From Streptomyces sp. NRRL B-24484 (GTDB taxonomy: Bacteria; Actinomycetota; Actinomycetes; Streptomycetales; Streptomycetaceae): DNA of 64,000 nucleotides. Both the position numbers and the translations under genes were made by a program. Of the stretch, positions 46,844-55,910 are shown in pieces. Under the pieces are notes generated by a model. The model did no database searches. It was not told where the DNA came from and worked only from the letters and a program-made list of their open reading frames with translations. The number at the start of each line of letters is the position of its first letter. The first letter of the stretch is position 1. Location: NCBI RefSeq assembly GCF_000717715.1, contig NZ_JOAI01000001.1, positions 186,001-250,000 of the forward strand, read 5' to 3'.

Positions 46844-46990
46844 CGAACCGACCTCCACTCCGCCCGCCGATGGGCGGGACCGCCCGCCTCGCGTACCGTG
46901 TGACCGGGCCGGGCCACCGGGCCGCGTCGCGGACGACAAGCCAATGACGACAGAGTATGCCCGGACGAACGAAGGGAGGGGAGGGTCCGA

Positions 46991-47494
46991 GTGCGGCTAC
47001 CGCTGCTCGCGCTGCTCGCCAAGGAGCCGGCGCACGGCTACGAGCTGAAGCAGGCCCTTGAGCAGACCTTCGGCGCGGCGTACCCTCGTGCGAACATCGG
47101 CCAGATCTACGTCACCCTCGGACGTCTGGAGAAGGCCGGCCTCGTCGAAGGCCAGGACGTCGCCCAGGACGGCAAACCCGACAAGCGCGTCTACGCCATC
47201 ACCGACACCGGCCGCCAGGAGGTGGCCACCTGGCTCGGCGAGCCCTCCGAGGGACCGCGGGTCCGCGACGAGTTCTTCCTCAAACTCGTGCTGGCCCCCG
47301 GGACGCAGCTCGCCGACCGGCTGACGCTGATCAACAACCAGCGCCGGCACTACCTGAACGTCATGCGCGGCCTGAACCGGATGGCCACCGAGGAACGCGG
47401 CAACCAGGTCTCCCAGTTGCTCATCGAGGGCGCCGTCCTGCACCTGCAGGCCGACCTCGACTGGCTGGAGAGATGCCAGGAGGAACTCACGTGA
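46991..47494 (+). CDS. PadR-family transcriptional regulator
   Basis: A 167-residue repressor of the PadR family. The winged helix is LPLLALLAKEPAHGYELKQALEQTFGAAYPRANIGQIYVTLGRLEKAGLVEGQ (residues 3-55), followed by KRVYAITDTGRQEVATWL and a C-terminal dimerisation helix. GTG at 46991 follows GGGAGGG. The stop overlaps the ATPase start (GTGA), so the regulator and the ABC exporter genes form one autoregulated unit, a common layout for PadR-controlled drug or peptide efflux. Confidence 0.92.
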   Translation: MRLPLLALLAKEPAHGYELKQALEQTFGAAYPRANIGQIYVTLGRLEKAGLVEGQDVAQDGKPDKRVYAITDTGRQEVATWLGEPSEGPRVRDEFFLKLVLAPGTQLADRLTLINNQRRHYLNVMRGLNRMATEERGNQVSQLLIEGAVLHLQADLDWLERCQEELT

Positions 47495-48249
47495 CAGGCC
47501 AGGACACCGCCGTCCCGGTGTTGCGCGCCACCGGACTCGTCAAGACCCACCGGGCCGCCCGCGGCGGCGCCGAGGTCAGGGCCGTCCGGGGCGTCGACCT
47601 CACCGTCGGACGCGGCGACTTCGTGGCGATCACCGGCCCCTCCGGCGCCGGCAAGTCCACCCTGCTGCACCTGCTCGCCGGCCTGCGCCGCCCCGACGCC
47701 GGCGAGATCCACCTCGACGGCCGGCGCGTCGACACCCTCCGCGAAGCCGACTGGGCCGTGCTGCGCCGCCGCCGGATCGGCATCGTCTTCCAGACCGGCA
47801 ACCTGGTCTCCGACCTCACCGTCGCCGACAACGTGGAACTCCCCGCCCTGCTCGCCGGCCACAGCGCCCGCACCGCCCGGGAACGCCGCGAGGAACTCCT
47901 CACCGAACTCGGCCTCGCCGACCGCGCCGACGCCGCACCCGGCGACCTCTCCGGCGGCGAACGCCAGCGCGCCGCCCTCGCCCGCGCCCTCGTCAACGAC
48001 CCCGACCTGCTCTTCGCCGACGAGCCGACCGGCAGCCTCGACAGCCGCAGCGCCCGCGAGGTCCTCGCCCTGCTCACCCGCCACCACGCCAAGGGCCGCA
48101 CCATCGTCCTCGTCACCCACGACGCCCGGGTCGCCGGCAGCGCCGACCGCGTGGTCAGCCTCTTCGACGGCCTGATCACCGACGACACCCGGATCGACGA
48201 CACCCCGCCCGTCCGCGGTGTCCGCGACGTCCTCGACCTCGGCGGCTGA
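47491..48249 (+). CDS. ABC transporter ATPase, MacB/LolD type
   Basis: A 252-residue ATPase with Walker A GPSGAGKST, a Q-loop in GIVFQTGNLVSDLTV, the signature LSGGERQR, Walker B LLFADEPTGSLD and the H-loop VTHD. The ADEPTGSLD sequence and the FtsX-like partner identify the MacB/LolD group, which uses ATP to drive periplasmic or cell-surface work rather than classical import. GTG at 47491 with AGGAGG upstream overlaps the padR stop. The permease follows four bases after its stop. Confidence 0.94.
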   Translation: MTGQDTAVPVLRATGLVKTHRAARGGAEVRAVRGVDLTVGRGDFVAITGPSGAGKSTLLHLLAGLRRPDAGEIHLDGRRVDTLREADWAVLRRRRIGIVFQTGNLVSDLTVADNVELPALLAGHSARTARERREELLTELGLADRADAAPGDLSGGERQRAALARALVNDPDLLFADEPTGSLDSRSAREVLALLTRHHAKGRTIVLVTHDARVAGSADRVVSLFDGLITDDTRIDDTPPVRGVRDVLDLGG

Positions 48250-48253
48250 GCCC

Positions 48254-50587
48254 GTGCGCGCCGCCCTCCGCTGGATCCGCGCGGACCTCGCCTCCCACCG
48301 GCTGCCCGCCCTGCTCGTCGTGCTCGCCACCGCCGGCGTCGCCGCCGCGCTGCTGCTCGCCGGCACCCTGCTCAACAACGTCACCGGGCCCTGGCAGCGG
48401 CAGTTCGCCCGCGCCGACGGCGCCCACGTGTGGATCGAGACCCGCACCGACCACGCCGACACCGCGCTCGCCCGGCTGCCCGGCGTCACCGCCGTCGGCG
48501 GACCCTACGACACCACCACCGCCACCCTCACCGGACGCAACGGGCGGCCCGTCACCGGACCCGAACTCCCGCTCTCGCTGCGGGCCACCGACCCCGGCCC
48601 GCCCGCCCTCTCCGCCCCGCTGCCGGTCGCCGGCGGCCGACTCGACGCGGCCCGCCCGGACGGCATCGTCCTGGAGCACTCCCTCGCCTCCGCCGCCTGG
48701 GCCCGCCCCGGCGACCGGCTCACCCTGCGCGGGCCCGACGGGCGCAGCCACACCCTCACCGTCCTCGGCATCGCCGACAGCCCCGACCGCGCCCGCTACC
48801 CCGACCTGCGGCCCGGACTCGCCTGGGTGCTGCCCGGCACCCTCGACACCGTCCAGCCCACCGCCGCCCTGCGCGGCCACGCCGTCGGCCTCCGCCTCGC
48901 CCGCCCCGCCGACGCCGACTACACCGCCCAGCGCGCCGTCACCACCCTCGGTGGCGACGTCACCCGCGTCGCCACCTGGACCGACGCCCGCGACTCCCAC
49001 GAACGCGAGAGCCGACCCGCCGGCCTGCTGCTCGGCCTGTGCGGCCTCGCCGCCCTCGCCGCCGCGGCCCTCGCCGTCGCCGGCGCCGCCGCCGGCCGGA
49101 TCAGCTCCCGCCTCGGCGACATCGCCGCCCTCAAGGCCCTCGGCTTCACCCCCGCCGGGATCGCCCGGATGTTCGTCGCCCAGCACCTGCTGCTCGCCAC
49201 CGCCGGACTGCTGATCGGCGGCGCCGGCGCGCTCGCCGCGGCCGCCCTGCTGCCCGCGCTCGCCCCCGACCCCGGCATCACCGCCACCCCGTGGGCCCTC
49301 GGCCGGGCCGTCTTCGGCAGCGGACCGCTCGCCCTGCTCGCCGCCCCCGCCTGCCTGGTCACCGTCGCCGCCGCCTCCGCCCTGCCCGCGCTGCGCGCCG
49401 CCCGGGTCCCCGCCGTCCCGCCCGCCGAGGGCGAACCCGCGCGGGACCGGCCGCCCCGCCCCGCCCGGCTCGCCCTGCTGCGCCGACTGCCGCCCGCCCT
49501 CGTCCTCGGGATCCGCGGCGCCGTCCGCGGCCGCGGCCGCACCGCCACCGCGGCCCTGCGGATCGCCGTCCCCGTCCTCGCCTGCACCCTCACCCTCACC
49601 GCCTGGTCCACCCTCGACGGGCTCGGCCGCACCGCCACCGCCGGCTCCGCCGCCACCCTCACCGTCCGCGCCGCCGGCCCGGACGACCCGCTGCCCGCGG
49701 CCCTCGCCGCCGACCCCGCCGTCTCCGGCGTCCACCCAGGCGCCGACCGGGAGGCCCTCGCCCCCGGCCAGTCCACCACCGTCACCCTGCGGGCCCTCGG
49801 CACCACCGACCGCCCCTACCCGTTCGACGTCGTCGAGGGCCGGACCGTCCGTGCCACCGGCGAAGCCGTCGCCGGTCAGGGCGCCCTCGACCTCCTCGGC
49901 ATCCGGGTCGGCCAGTGGGCCCGCGTCACCACCGACGGCACCCCGCGGATCCTGCACGTCGTCGGCCGCATCGTGGAACCCGACCGCGGCGGCCGCATCG
50001 TCTCCACCGGCCTCGACACCCTCGCCGACGCCACCACCGCCGACCCGCGGCCGGACTACTGGACGGTCACCCTCCGGCCCGGCACCGACGCCGACCGGGT
50101 CTCCACCGCCCTCTCCGCCGCCTTCCCCGGCCGCCTCGACGTCCGGCCCACCACCGCGCCCTTCGCCGGACTCGCCACCGTCCGCGCCGCCGTGGTCGGC
50201 CTGGTCGCCCTGCTCGCCCTCATCACCCTCGCCGAACTCCTCACCGTCGCCGCGGTCGCGCTGCGCGCCCACCGCCGCGACCTCGCCCTGCTGCGCACCA
50301 TCGGCCTCACCCCGCGGCAGGCGATGGCCCTCGTGGTGACCCGCTGCGCCACCGTCGCCCTCCTCGGCGGCCTGCTCGGCGCCGCCCTCGGCGTGCCGCT
50401 CGCCCTCGCCCTGATCGACGCCCAGGGCGCCGCGACCGGCGTCGGCGCCGGACTCGCCCACCCGCCCTCCGCCGCCGCCCTCGCCACCCTGGTCACCGCA
50501 GCCGTCCTCGCCGCGGCAGCCGCAGCCGCCCTCCCCGCCCTCCGAGCCGCCCGCGAACCCGCCGGCGAAGTCCTCCACCGCATCTGA
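48254..50587 (+). CDS. FtsX-like ABC transporter permease
   Basis: A 777-residue polytopic permease. It begins with TM1 (LPALLVVLATAGVAAALLLAGTLL), a large extracytoplasmic domain (residues about 45-240), a four-helix FtsX block with RISSRLGDIAALKALGFTPAGIARMFVAQHL, a second large domain and a second FtsX block with RRDLALLRTIGLTPRQAMALVV near the C terminus. This duplicated FtsX layout is usual for actinomycete MacB-like exporters. GTG at 48254. It works with the preceding ATPase under PadR control. The substrate is unknown. Confidence 0.92.
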   Translation: MRAALRWIRADLASHRLPALLVVLATAGVAAALLLAGTLLNNVTGPWQRQFARADGAHVWIETRTDHADTALARLPGVTAVGGPYDTTTATLTGRNGRPVTGPELPLSLRATDPGPPALSAPLPVAGGRLDAARPDGIVLEHSLASAAWARPGDRLTLRGPDGRSHTLTVLGIADSPDRARYPDLRPGLAWVLPGTLDTVQPTAALRGHAVGLRLARPADADYTAQRAVTTLGGDVTRVATWTDARDSHERESRPAGLLLGLCGLAALAAAALAVAGAAAGRISSRLGDIAALKALGFTPAGIARMFVAQHLLLATAGLLIGGAGALAAAALLPALAPDPGITATPWALGRAVFGSGPLALLAAPACLVTVAAASALPALRAARVPAVPPAEGEPARDRPPRPARLALLRRLPPALVLGIRGAVRGRGRTATAALRIAVPVLACTLTLTAWSTLDGLGRTATAGSAATLTVRAAGPDDPLPAALAADPAVSGVHPGADREALAPGQSTTVTLRALGTTDRPYPFDVVEGRTVRATGEAVAGQGALDLLGIRVGQWARVTTDGTPRILHVVGRIVEPDRGGRIVSTGLDTLADATTADPRPDYWTVTLRPGTDADRVSTALSAAFPGRLDVRPTTAPFAGLATVRAAVVGLVALLALITLAELLTVAAVALRAHRRDLALLRTIGLTPRQAMALVVTRCATVALLGGLLGAALGVPLALALIDAQGAATGVGAGLAHPPSAAALATLVTAAVLAAAAAAALPALRAAREPAGEVLHRI

Positions 50588-50616
50588 GAACGGAACGGAT
50601 CGGGGCAGGCCGGATC

Positions 50617-50738
50617 AGGGGCGCGGGGAACTGCGCAGTCCGAGGGTGGTCACAGCAACCATCAGGGCCGGCCCAGGTTCGTACGGTGGCCCGCATCCGA
50701 ATTGTGCAGTTCCGCCCCGGCCCCCGGCCTCCGGCCGG
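50617..50738. repeat. Dispersed GC-rich repeat with facing half-copy
   Basis: AGGGGCGCGGGGAACTGCGC starting at about 50617 matches the element reverse-copied at 9826-9850. About 80 bp on, ATTGTGCAGTTCCGCCCCGG (from 50700) carries a related sequence in the opposite orientation, so the two can pair imperfectly. The gap between the FtsX gene and the TetR gene is otherwise non-coding. By recollection this element recurs in Streptomyces genomes. Confidence 0.6.
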
Positions 50739-50770
50739 GAGGTACCCCCACGCGCCCCCGGGGTGAACCG

Positions 50771-51421
50771 TCAGGCCTCCCAGAGGCCTGCGAAGAGGTC
50801 GTCGAGCCGGTCGTCGCCGATCGGCGGTTCGGGCAGCGGGTGGGCGCCGCGTACCCGGAAGCCGTCCAGCAGCAGCGCGAGGTGACGCCGCCACAGCCCC
50901 GGCCGGAGGCCCTCCGCCGCGGGCACCGCCCGGCACAGCGGCCCGAGCAGGAAGAGCAGGTCCGTCGCGACGACGTCGCACCGCATCGTGCCCTGTTCCT
51001 GCGCCCGGGCGACCAGGACCCCGACGGTCGCGGCGTTGCGGTGGCTCATGTCGGCGAGCACCGGAACGGTCGGAATGGCCATCGTCACCAGGTCGTTGAT
51101 GCCGCGGCTGGTGGCGACGAGTTCGAAGATCCGGGTGAAGTAACCTTCGACGGCCGTCCAGGCGTCCTCGGCCGCGAGGGCTTCCTCGCCGGCCGCCGCG
51201 AGGACGGCCGCCGCGGGGCGGAAGACCTCGCCGATCAGGTCCTCGCGGGTCGGGAAGTGCCGGTAGAGGGTGGCGTTGCCGACTCCGGCGCGGCGGGCGA
51301 TGACGTCGAGCGGGGCGTCGAGGCCGAGTTCGGCGAAGACGTCCGCGGCGGCCGCGGCCAGTGCCTCGCGATTGCGCCGTGCGTCCCGCCGCTGCGGTGC
51401 CGGCCGCTCCCCGTCTGCCAC
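50771..51421 (-). CDS. TetR-family transcriptional regulator
   Basis: A 216-residue regulator. The HTH is REALAAAAADVFAELGLDAPLDVIARRAGVGNATLYRHFPTREDL, ending in the TLYRHF recognition helix. The C-terminal domain (VTMAIPTVPVLADMSHRN...) is of the type found in several actinomycete TetR proteins of unknown ligand. GTG at 51421 was chosen because AGGG lies at a good distance; a GTG two codons upstream at 51427 is too close to it. No divergent gene lies beside it, so the target cannot be inferred from position. Confidence 0.88.
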   Translation of the reverse strand: MADGERPAPQRRDARRNREALAAAAADVFAELGLDAPLDVIARRAGVGNATLYRHFPTREDLIGEVFRPAAAVLAAAGEEALAAEDAWTAVEGYFTRIFELVATSRGINDLVTMAIPTVPVLADMSHRNAATVGVLVARAQEQGTMRCDVVATDLLFLLGPLCRAVPAAEGLRPGLWRRHLALLLDGFRVRGAHPLPEPPIGDDRLDDLFAGLWEA

Positions 51422-51572
51422 GCGCACACCCTAGCCGTCCCCGGATCGCCGGAAAACCTCCGAGAAGATCTCGTCACGGGATGTCGAGGCACCGGAGTCC
51501 CGCTCCAGGACGTGTCGTCAAAGGCGACGGGCGGCCCTGAATCGACCTCCCGGGTGCCCTCGAAGACCACTC

Positions 51573-52160
51573 CTAAGCGGTCAGTTGCTCCCAGACCTGC
51601 CGGATGCGGGCGGTGAGGTCGTCCAGCGATCCGCTGTTGTCGATGACGATGTCGGCGACGGCGAGCCGGTCCTCGCGGGTGGCCTGGGCCGCCATCCGGG
51701 CCTTGGCCTCGTCCTCGGCCATGCCGCGCAGCCGCACCAGCCGGTCGAGCCGGATCTCGTCGGGCACGTCCACGACCAGGACCTGCTGGTAGAGCGGGGC
51801 GAGGCCGTTCTCGGCGAGCAGCGGGACGTCGTGCACGACGACGTCCTCGGGTCCGGCGGCGGCCTCCAGGTCGGCGGAGCGAGCGCGTACCAGGGGGTGG
51901 ACGATCGCGTTGAGCGCGGCGAGCCGCTCGGGGTGGCCGAAGACGAGCCGGCCGAGGGCGGGGCGGTCGAGCGAGCCGTCCGGCTGCAGGACCTCGGGGC
52001 CGAACTCGGCGACCACGGCGCGCAGTCCGTCCGTCCCGGGGGCCACCACCTCGCGGGCGATCAGGTCGGAGTCCACGATGACGGCGCCGAGTGCGGCGAG
52101 TTGCCGGGACACCTCGCTCTTGCCCGCGCCGATCCCGCCCGTCAGTCCGATCCTCAGCAT
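51573..52160 (-). CDS. coaE: Dephospho-CoA kinase
   Basis: A 195-residue enzyme that phosphorylates the 3'-hydroxyl of dephospho-CoA, the last step of coenzyme A synthesis. The P-loop GGIGAGKS is at residues 8-15, followed by [27 protein letters not shown] and the C-terminal [15 protein letters not shown], all characteristic of CoaE. The ATG at 52160 gives the standard [10 protein letters not shown] start. Length matches the bacterial enzyme. It lies about 6 kb from rpsA, which is also near coaE in other streptomycetes as I recall. Confidence 0.95.
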   Translation of the reverse strand: MLRIGLTGGIGAGKSEVSRQLAALGAVIVDSDLIAREVVAPGTDGLRAVVAEFGPEVLQPDGSLDRPALGRLVFGHPERLAALNAIVHPLVRARSADLEAAAGPEDVVVHDVPLLAENGLAPLYQQVLVVDVPDEIRLDRLVRLRGMAEDEAKARMAAQATREDRLAVADIVIDNSGSLDDLTARIRQVWEQLTA

Positions 52161-52367
52161 GGCGCCCAGGCTACCGCCCGGTCACCTCCGGCCGCAGGCC
52201 GCTCCCCCGCCGGTCGCCGCTTCCCCGGCCGGGCGCCGCCGGGCGAACAGGGGTCGAACATCCGGCGGCGGTACGGCGAATTGCGGCCTCCCGGGGGTGC
52301 CGGGCGGCAGGTCGCGGGCGCGCGAGTGGTTAGGGTGCCGGGAACCGTCCCACCGAGAGGAGCACCG

Positions 52368-53255
52368 ATGTCCCCCACCTGGCCCGCCGGTCCGAAGCGG
52401 GTGCTGGTCGTCGGCATCGACGGCGTCCGGCTCGACCTGCTGCCGTCGCTGCACACCCCGCACCTGGACGCGGTGGCCGGGGCCGGCTTCCTCGCCGCGG
52501 TACAGGTGGACGAGGCGACGCCGACGATGTCCGGGCCGTGCTGGGCGACGGTGGTGACCGGGGTCGGGGTGGCCAAGCACGGCGTGTTCGGCAACCACTT
52601 CGGCGGCAACCGGCTGGACGTCTTCCCGGACTTCACCACCCGGCTGGCGGCCGTGCACCGGCGCCGGACCTTCGCCGCGGGCGGCTGGGAGCCGCTGTTC
52701 CTGGCCCGCAGCGGCGGTCCGCTGTTCGCGGCACCCGGCCGGCTGGCGTACATCGCGCCGCTGGAGGACACCCCGGAGGCGTGGGAGGTCTGCGACGAGC
52801 GGGTGACCGCCGAGGCCGAGTACGTGCTGGGGCGCAGCGACGACGATCCGCAGGCCTCGTTCGTCTACCTGGGCGCGGTCGACGAGACGGCGCACTTCCT
52901 CGGCTGCGGCGAGGAGTACCGGCGTTCGGTGGAGACGGCGGACGTCCGGCTGGGCCGGCTGCTGGCGGCCGTCCGCGGCCGTTCCTCGTACGACGCGGAG
53001 GAGTGGACGGTGATCGTGGTGACCGACCACGGGCACCTGGACGGCGGCGGCCACGGCGGGCGCACCGACGTGGAGCGCACGGCGTGGATCGCGGCCTTCG
53101 GCCCGGGGATCGTCCCGGGCGGCCCGGTGCTGCCGCTGCACCACACCGACGTGGCGGCGCACGTGTACGCGGCCCTGGAGATCGTGCCCGACCCGCACTG
53201 GACGCTGGACGGACGCCCGTTCACCCCGGCGGCCCTGCCGGTCGCGGCGGTCTGA
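52368..53255 (+). CDS. Nucleotide pyrophosphatase/phosphodiesterase-like protein
   Basis: A 295-residue member of the alkaline-phosphatase-like superfamily, NPP/type I phosphodiesterase group. It starts PKRVLVVGIDGVRLDLLPSLHTPHLDAV (first metal aspartate in GIDG), has TPTMSGPCWATVVTGVGVAKHG with the threonine/serine nucleophile region, YLGAVDETAHFLG with another metal site, and TDHGHLDGGGHGG, the DHG metal ligands. No signal peptide is visible, so it is probably cytoplasmic. ATG at 52368 has GAGGAG and a -10-like TAGGGT lies at 52331-52336. Confidence 0.87.
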   Translation: MSPTWPAGPKRVLVVGIDGVRLDLLPSLHTPHLDAVAGAGFLAAVQVDEATPTMSGPCWATVVTGVGVAKHGVFGNHFGGNRLDVFPDFTTRLAAVHRRRTFAAGGWEPLFLARSGGPLFAAPGRLAYIAPLEDTPEAWEVCDERVTAEAEYVLGRSDDDPQASFVYLGAVDETAHFLGCGEEYRRSVETADVRLGRLLAAVRGRSSYDAEEWTVIVVTDHGHLDGGGHGGRTDVERTAWIAAFGPGIVPGGPVLPLHHTDVAAHVYAALEIVPDPHWTLDGRPFTPAALPVAAV

Positions 53256-53298
53256 CGGCCGCTCACCGGCCCGGCGCCGGTCGCCGGGCCGGTGGCCG

Positions 53299-53952
53299 TC
53301 ACAGCGCCGACACCAGGTGGGCCGAGACCACCACGTTGCCCTGGTAGCCGGTGGCGCGGGTGTAGCCGCCGCCGCAGGTGACGACGCGCAGTTCGGGCCG
53401 GGCGGTGGCGCGGTAGACCCGGTCTGCGGGGAAGCCGGCCTTGGGCAGCACCTCGACGGTGTCGACGGTGAAGCGGGCGGTGCTGCCGTCGGCGCGCAGC
53501 ACGTCGAGGGTGTTGCCGCGGTGGAGCGAGCCGAGCGCCCAGAAGACGGCGGGGCCGCGGTCGGTGTCGACGTGGCCGACCAGCAGGGCGTTCCCGGCGG
53601 CGCCGGGTGCGGTGCCGAGTCGGTACCAGCCGGCGAGGTTGCGGTCACCGACCGGCGGCACCTGGAGTCCGCCGGCCGCGTCGAGGCCGACCCCGGTGAC
53701 GGGGGCGTCGACGCCGATCGCCGGGATGCGCAGCCGGGTGGGCCGGGAGAAGGGCATCGCGGCCGGTCCCGCCCCGGCCGGGGTGGCCGTCCCGGCCGCC
53801 GTCGGTGCGGCGGCGGGCCGGGCGTCGGCCGCGGCGGGGGCGGGCGGGGCCTGGGTGCGGGTGCCGTCGTGCACCAGCCAGGCACCGACGGTGGCGGCGG
53901 CCGTGGCCGCGGCGAGGGCCGCGTGGGCCCCGCGGGTCGGGGTTCGTCGCAC
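53299..53952 (-). CDS. Class F sortase
   Basis: A 217-residue membrane-anchored transpeptidase. One N-terminal membrane segment (HAALAAATAAATVGAWLV) precedes a Pro/Ala-rich linker and the sortase barrel with RLRIPAIGVDAPVTGVGLDAAGGLQVPP. The catalytic set is H127 in LVGHVDT, C193 in VVTCGGGY and R199, followed by YQGNVVVSAHL as in class F enzymes. GTG at 53952 has AGGAGG nine bases upstream. It is 29 bp after a secreted protein with a C-terminal sorting-like tail, its likely partner. Confidence 0.92.
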   Translation of the reverse strand: MRRTPTRGAHAALAAATAAATVGAWLVHDGTRTQAPPAPAAADARPAAAPTAAGTATPAGAGPAAMPFSRPTRLRIPAIGVDAPVTGVGLDAAGGLQVPPVGDRNLAGWYRLGTAPGAAGNALLVGHVDTDRGPAVFWALGSLHRGNTLDVLRADGSTARFTVDTVEVLPKAGFPADRVYRATARPELRVVTCGGGYTRATGYQGNVVVSAHLVSAL

Positions 53953-53981
53953 CGTCGGTGCCTCCTGCGGCGGTCGTCCGG

Positions 53982-54491
53982 TCAGGCCCGGGCGGTGTGC
54001 CGGCGGCGCAGGACGACGGCGCCGCCGGCGAGGCCGGCCGCGAGTAGGGCCCCGCCGGCGGCAGTCTCGACCGGGTCCGCCCCGAGGACTCCGCCGCCGC
54101 CGCCGGCGAGGGAGGGCCCCGTGGGGACGGACGCGGTGGTGGTCGGGAAGAGCTCGGGGCCACAGGTGACGGCGGCGGAGGCGCCGCCGACGGTCACCTC
54201 GACGGTGTCGGCGCTCTTGGTGAGCACCTTCGTGCCGGCGGCGGTGGTGAAGCTGGTCCCCGGTGCGCCGGGGACGTGCTCGCCCTGGGCGTCGACGACG
54301 CGGACCTCGCCGACGCCGGCGCAGGCGACGACGTCGCCGTTCACCAGTTCCAGACTGCCGCCCTCGGTGCGGCCCTTGAACGGCGTTCCCGTGCCGCCGT
54401 CCGCGAACGCGGCGCCCGCGCCGGCGGTGAGCAGGGCCAGTACTCCGCAGGCCACGGCAGCGGCCGCACCCGCCCTCGTCCTGATCGACAT
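53982..54491 (-). CDS. Secreted protein with C-terminal membrane tail, likely sortase partner
   Basis: A 169-residue surface protein. A signal peptide (MSIRTRAGAAAAVACGVLALLTAGAGAAFADG) precedes a small beta-rich domain with two cysteines (VACAG and VTCG) that could form a disulfide. The C terminus has a Pro/Gly linker, a hydrophobic helix (TAAGGALLAAGLAGGAVVL) and the basic tail RRRHTARA, the layout of a cell-wall sorting signal, but no LPxTG is visible before the helix. ATG at 54491 follows AAGGAGG. The class F sortase gene follows at once, so the two are probably co-transcribed. Confidence 0.75.
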   Translation of the reverse strand: MSIRTRAGAAAAVACGVLALLTAGAGAAFADGGTGTPFKGRTEGGSLELVNGDVVACAGVGEVRVVDAQGEHVPGAPGTSFTTAAGTKVLTKSADTVEVTVGGASAAVTCGPELFPTTTASVPTGPSLAGGGGGVLGADPVETAAGGALLAAGLAGGAVVLRRRHTARA

Positions 54492-54667
54492 CCGTCCTCC
54501 TTGCCCGTGGAACCGCGACGTCTCCGCGCTTCCCTGGCCCCACAGGGTCCCGGACCCGGGACGGACATACCACCGCCAATCGGGTGTTTATGACGACAAC
54601 TCACATAATCCGCTTACGAATTGTCAGGGTTCCGGCAGCCCCGGCGGTGCGGTCGCGGCGCGAACGG

Positions 54668-55309
54668 TCAGCCGAGGTCGAGCTGCTCCCCCGCCGCGAG
54701 CTGCGCGAACGCGGCGCCGGTGCCCGGCCCGCCCTCGCCGAGCAACCGGCCGTGCACCATCTGCCCGATGTCGCTCAGCACGGCCTCGTGGATCGCCAAC
54801 GCCCGCTCCGGGCCGGCCTCCCGGACGTAGTCGATCAGCTCCGAGACCTTGGTCCAGGGGCCGGCGATCGGCAGCAGCAGGGTGTCCACCGGGTGCGGCG
54901 GCACGGTCAGTGCGTCACCGGGGTGGAAGAGCCGGCCGTCGAGCAGGAAGCCGATGTTGCCGACACGCGGGACGTCGGGGTGGATGACGGCGTGCCACTC
55001 GCCGTGCACACTCACGCCGAGGCCGTCGATGTCGAAGGCGTCGCCCTCGCCGACCACGGAGACCCGCGCACCGACGCCCTCCAGCTGCGCGGCCACCGCA
55101 CGGTTGGTCCAGATCCGCAGGCCGGGCTGCGCCTCGACGGCGGCGCGCAGCCGGTCCTCGGCGAAGTGGTCCATGTGTTCGTGGGTGATCAGGACGGCGT
55201 CCGCGCCCCGGGTGGCGTCGGCCTCGGTGAACGCTCCGGGGTCGATGACGACGGTGGTGCCCTGGTGTTCGATCCGGACGCAGGCATGTCCGAGCTTGGT
55301 CAGTCGCAT
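54668..55309 (-). CDS. Metallo-beta-lactamase-fold hydrolase
   Basis: A 213-residue MBL-fold protein of the UlaG/RNase Z-like kind. The N terminus MRLTKLGHACVRIEHQGTTVVIDPG is typical, and the metal motif is THEHMDH (HxHxDH at residues 43-48). Later ligands appear in HPGDAL and AIHEAVL. ATG at 55309 gives the conserved start. It is divergent from a MarR-type regulator 64 bp away, with a palindrome in the gap, and is the most likely target of that regulator. The substrate is unknown. Confidence 0.87.
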   Translation of the reverse strand: MRLTKLGHACVRIEHQGTTVVIDPGAFTEADATRGADAVLITHEHMDHFAEDRLRAAVEAQPGLRIWTNRAVAAQLEGVGARVSVVGEGDAFDIDGLGVSVHGEWHAVIHPDVPRVGNIGFLLDGRLFHPGDALTVPPHPVDTLLLPIAGPWTKVSELIDYVREAGPERALAIHEAVLSDIGQMVHGRLLGEGGPGTGAAFAQLAAGEQLDLG

Positions 55310-55322
55310 GGGGAAAACACTA

Positions 55323-55350
55323 CAGCAATGCTGCACAGTTTGGCTGCAGG
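55323..55350. promoter_or_regulatory. Candidate MarR operator
   Basis: CAGCAATGCTG (55323-55333) is a 5-bp dyad around one base and is followed by GCACAGTTTGGCTGCAG, which holds a second, spaced TGCA/TGCA pair. It fills the 64-bp gap between the divergent MBL and MarR genes. No ribosome site is evident before the MarR gene, whose message may be leaderless. Confidence 0.5.
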
Positions 55351-55373
55351 AAATTCCCGGTAGCATGATCCCC

Positions 55374-55790
55374 ATGGACGAGGTCGACCCCCTGGAACTG
55401 GCCGCAGAGCTGCGCACCGCCATCGGCACCCTGGTACGCACCCTCCGCCCCGGCGACGAACTGCCGCAGAACCAGGCCGCCGTCCTCGGCTGGCTGGTCC
55501 GCGAGGGCCCCCGCACCACCAGCGAACTGGCCGCCCTCCAGCGGGTCCGCCACCAGTCGATGGCCCGGACGGTCGCCCTGCTCGGCGAGGCCGGCCTGGT
55601 CGAGCAGCGGCCGCACGAGACCGACGGCCGCAAGCTGCTGATCACCGCCACCGAGGCCGGCACCGCCGCGATGCACGCCCAACGCGCCCGCCGCGAGGGC
55701 ACCATCGCGACCGCCCTCACCGAACGACTCACCCCCGAGGAACGCCACCTCCTCCACCGGGCCGTCCCCCTCCTCCGCAAACTGGCCTGA
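55374..55790 (+). CDS. MarR-family transcriptional regulator
   Basis: A 138-residue winged-helix regulator. The DNA-binding region is QNQAAVLGWLVREGPRTTSELAALQRVRHQSMARTVALLGEAGLVEQRPHETDGRKLLITATEAG (wing DGRK), flanked by dimerisation helices, the full MarR plan. ATG at 55374 gives MDEVDPLELAAEL; an in-frame ATG at 55365 would add three residues. It is divergent from an MBL-fold hydrolase and probably represses both genes through the dyad in the gap. Confidence 0.88.
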   Translation: MDEVDPLELAAELRTAIGTLVRTLRPGDELPQNQAAVLGWLVREGPRTTSELAALQRVRHQSMARTVALLGEAGLVEQRPHETDGRKLLITATEAGTAAMHAQRARREGTIATALTERLTPEERHLLHRAVPLLRKLA

Positions 55791-55910
55791 GCCCGGAGCG
55801 ACTCACCCAGGCGCACACGGGTACCCCCTCACCCGGACGGGCGCATGCCGGAGGGCCTGCCTTCGCGTTGGGCAGGCCGCCCGATCCGCGCATCCGAAGG
55901 GACGCCCGCC

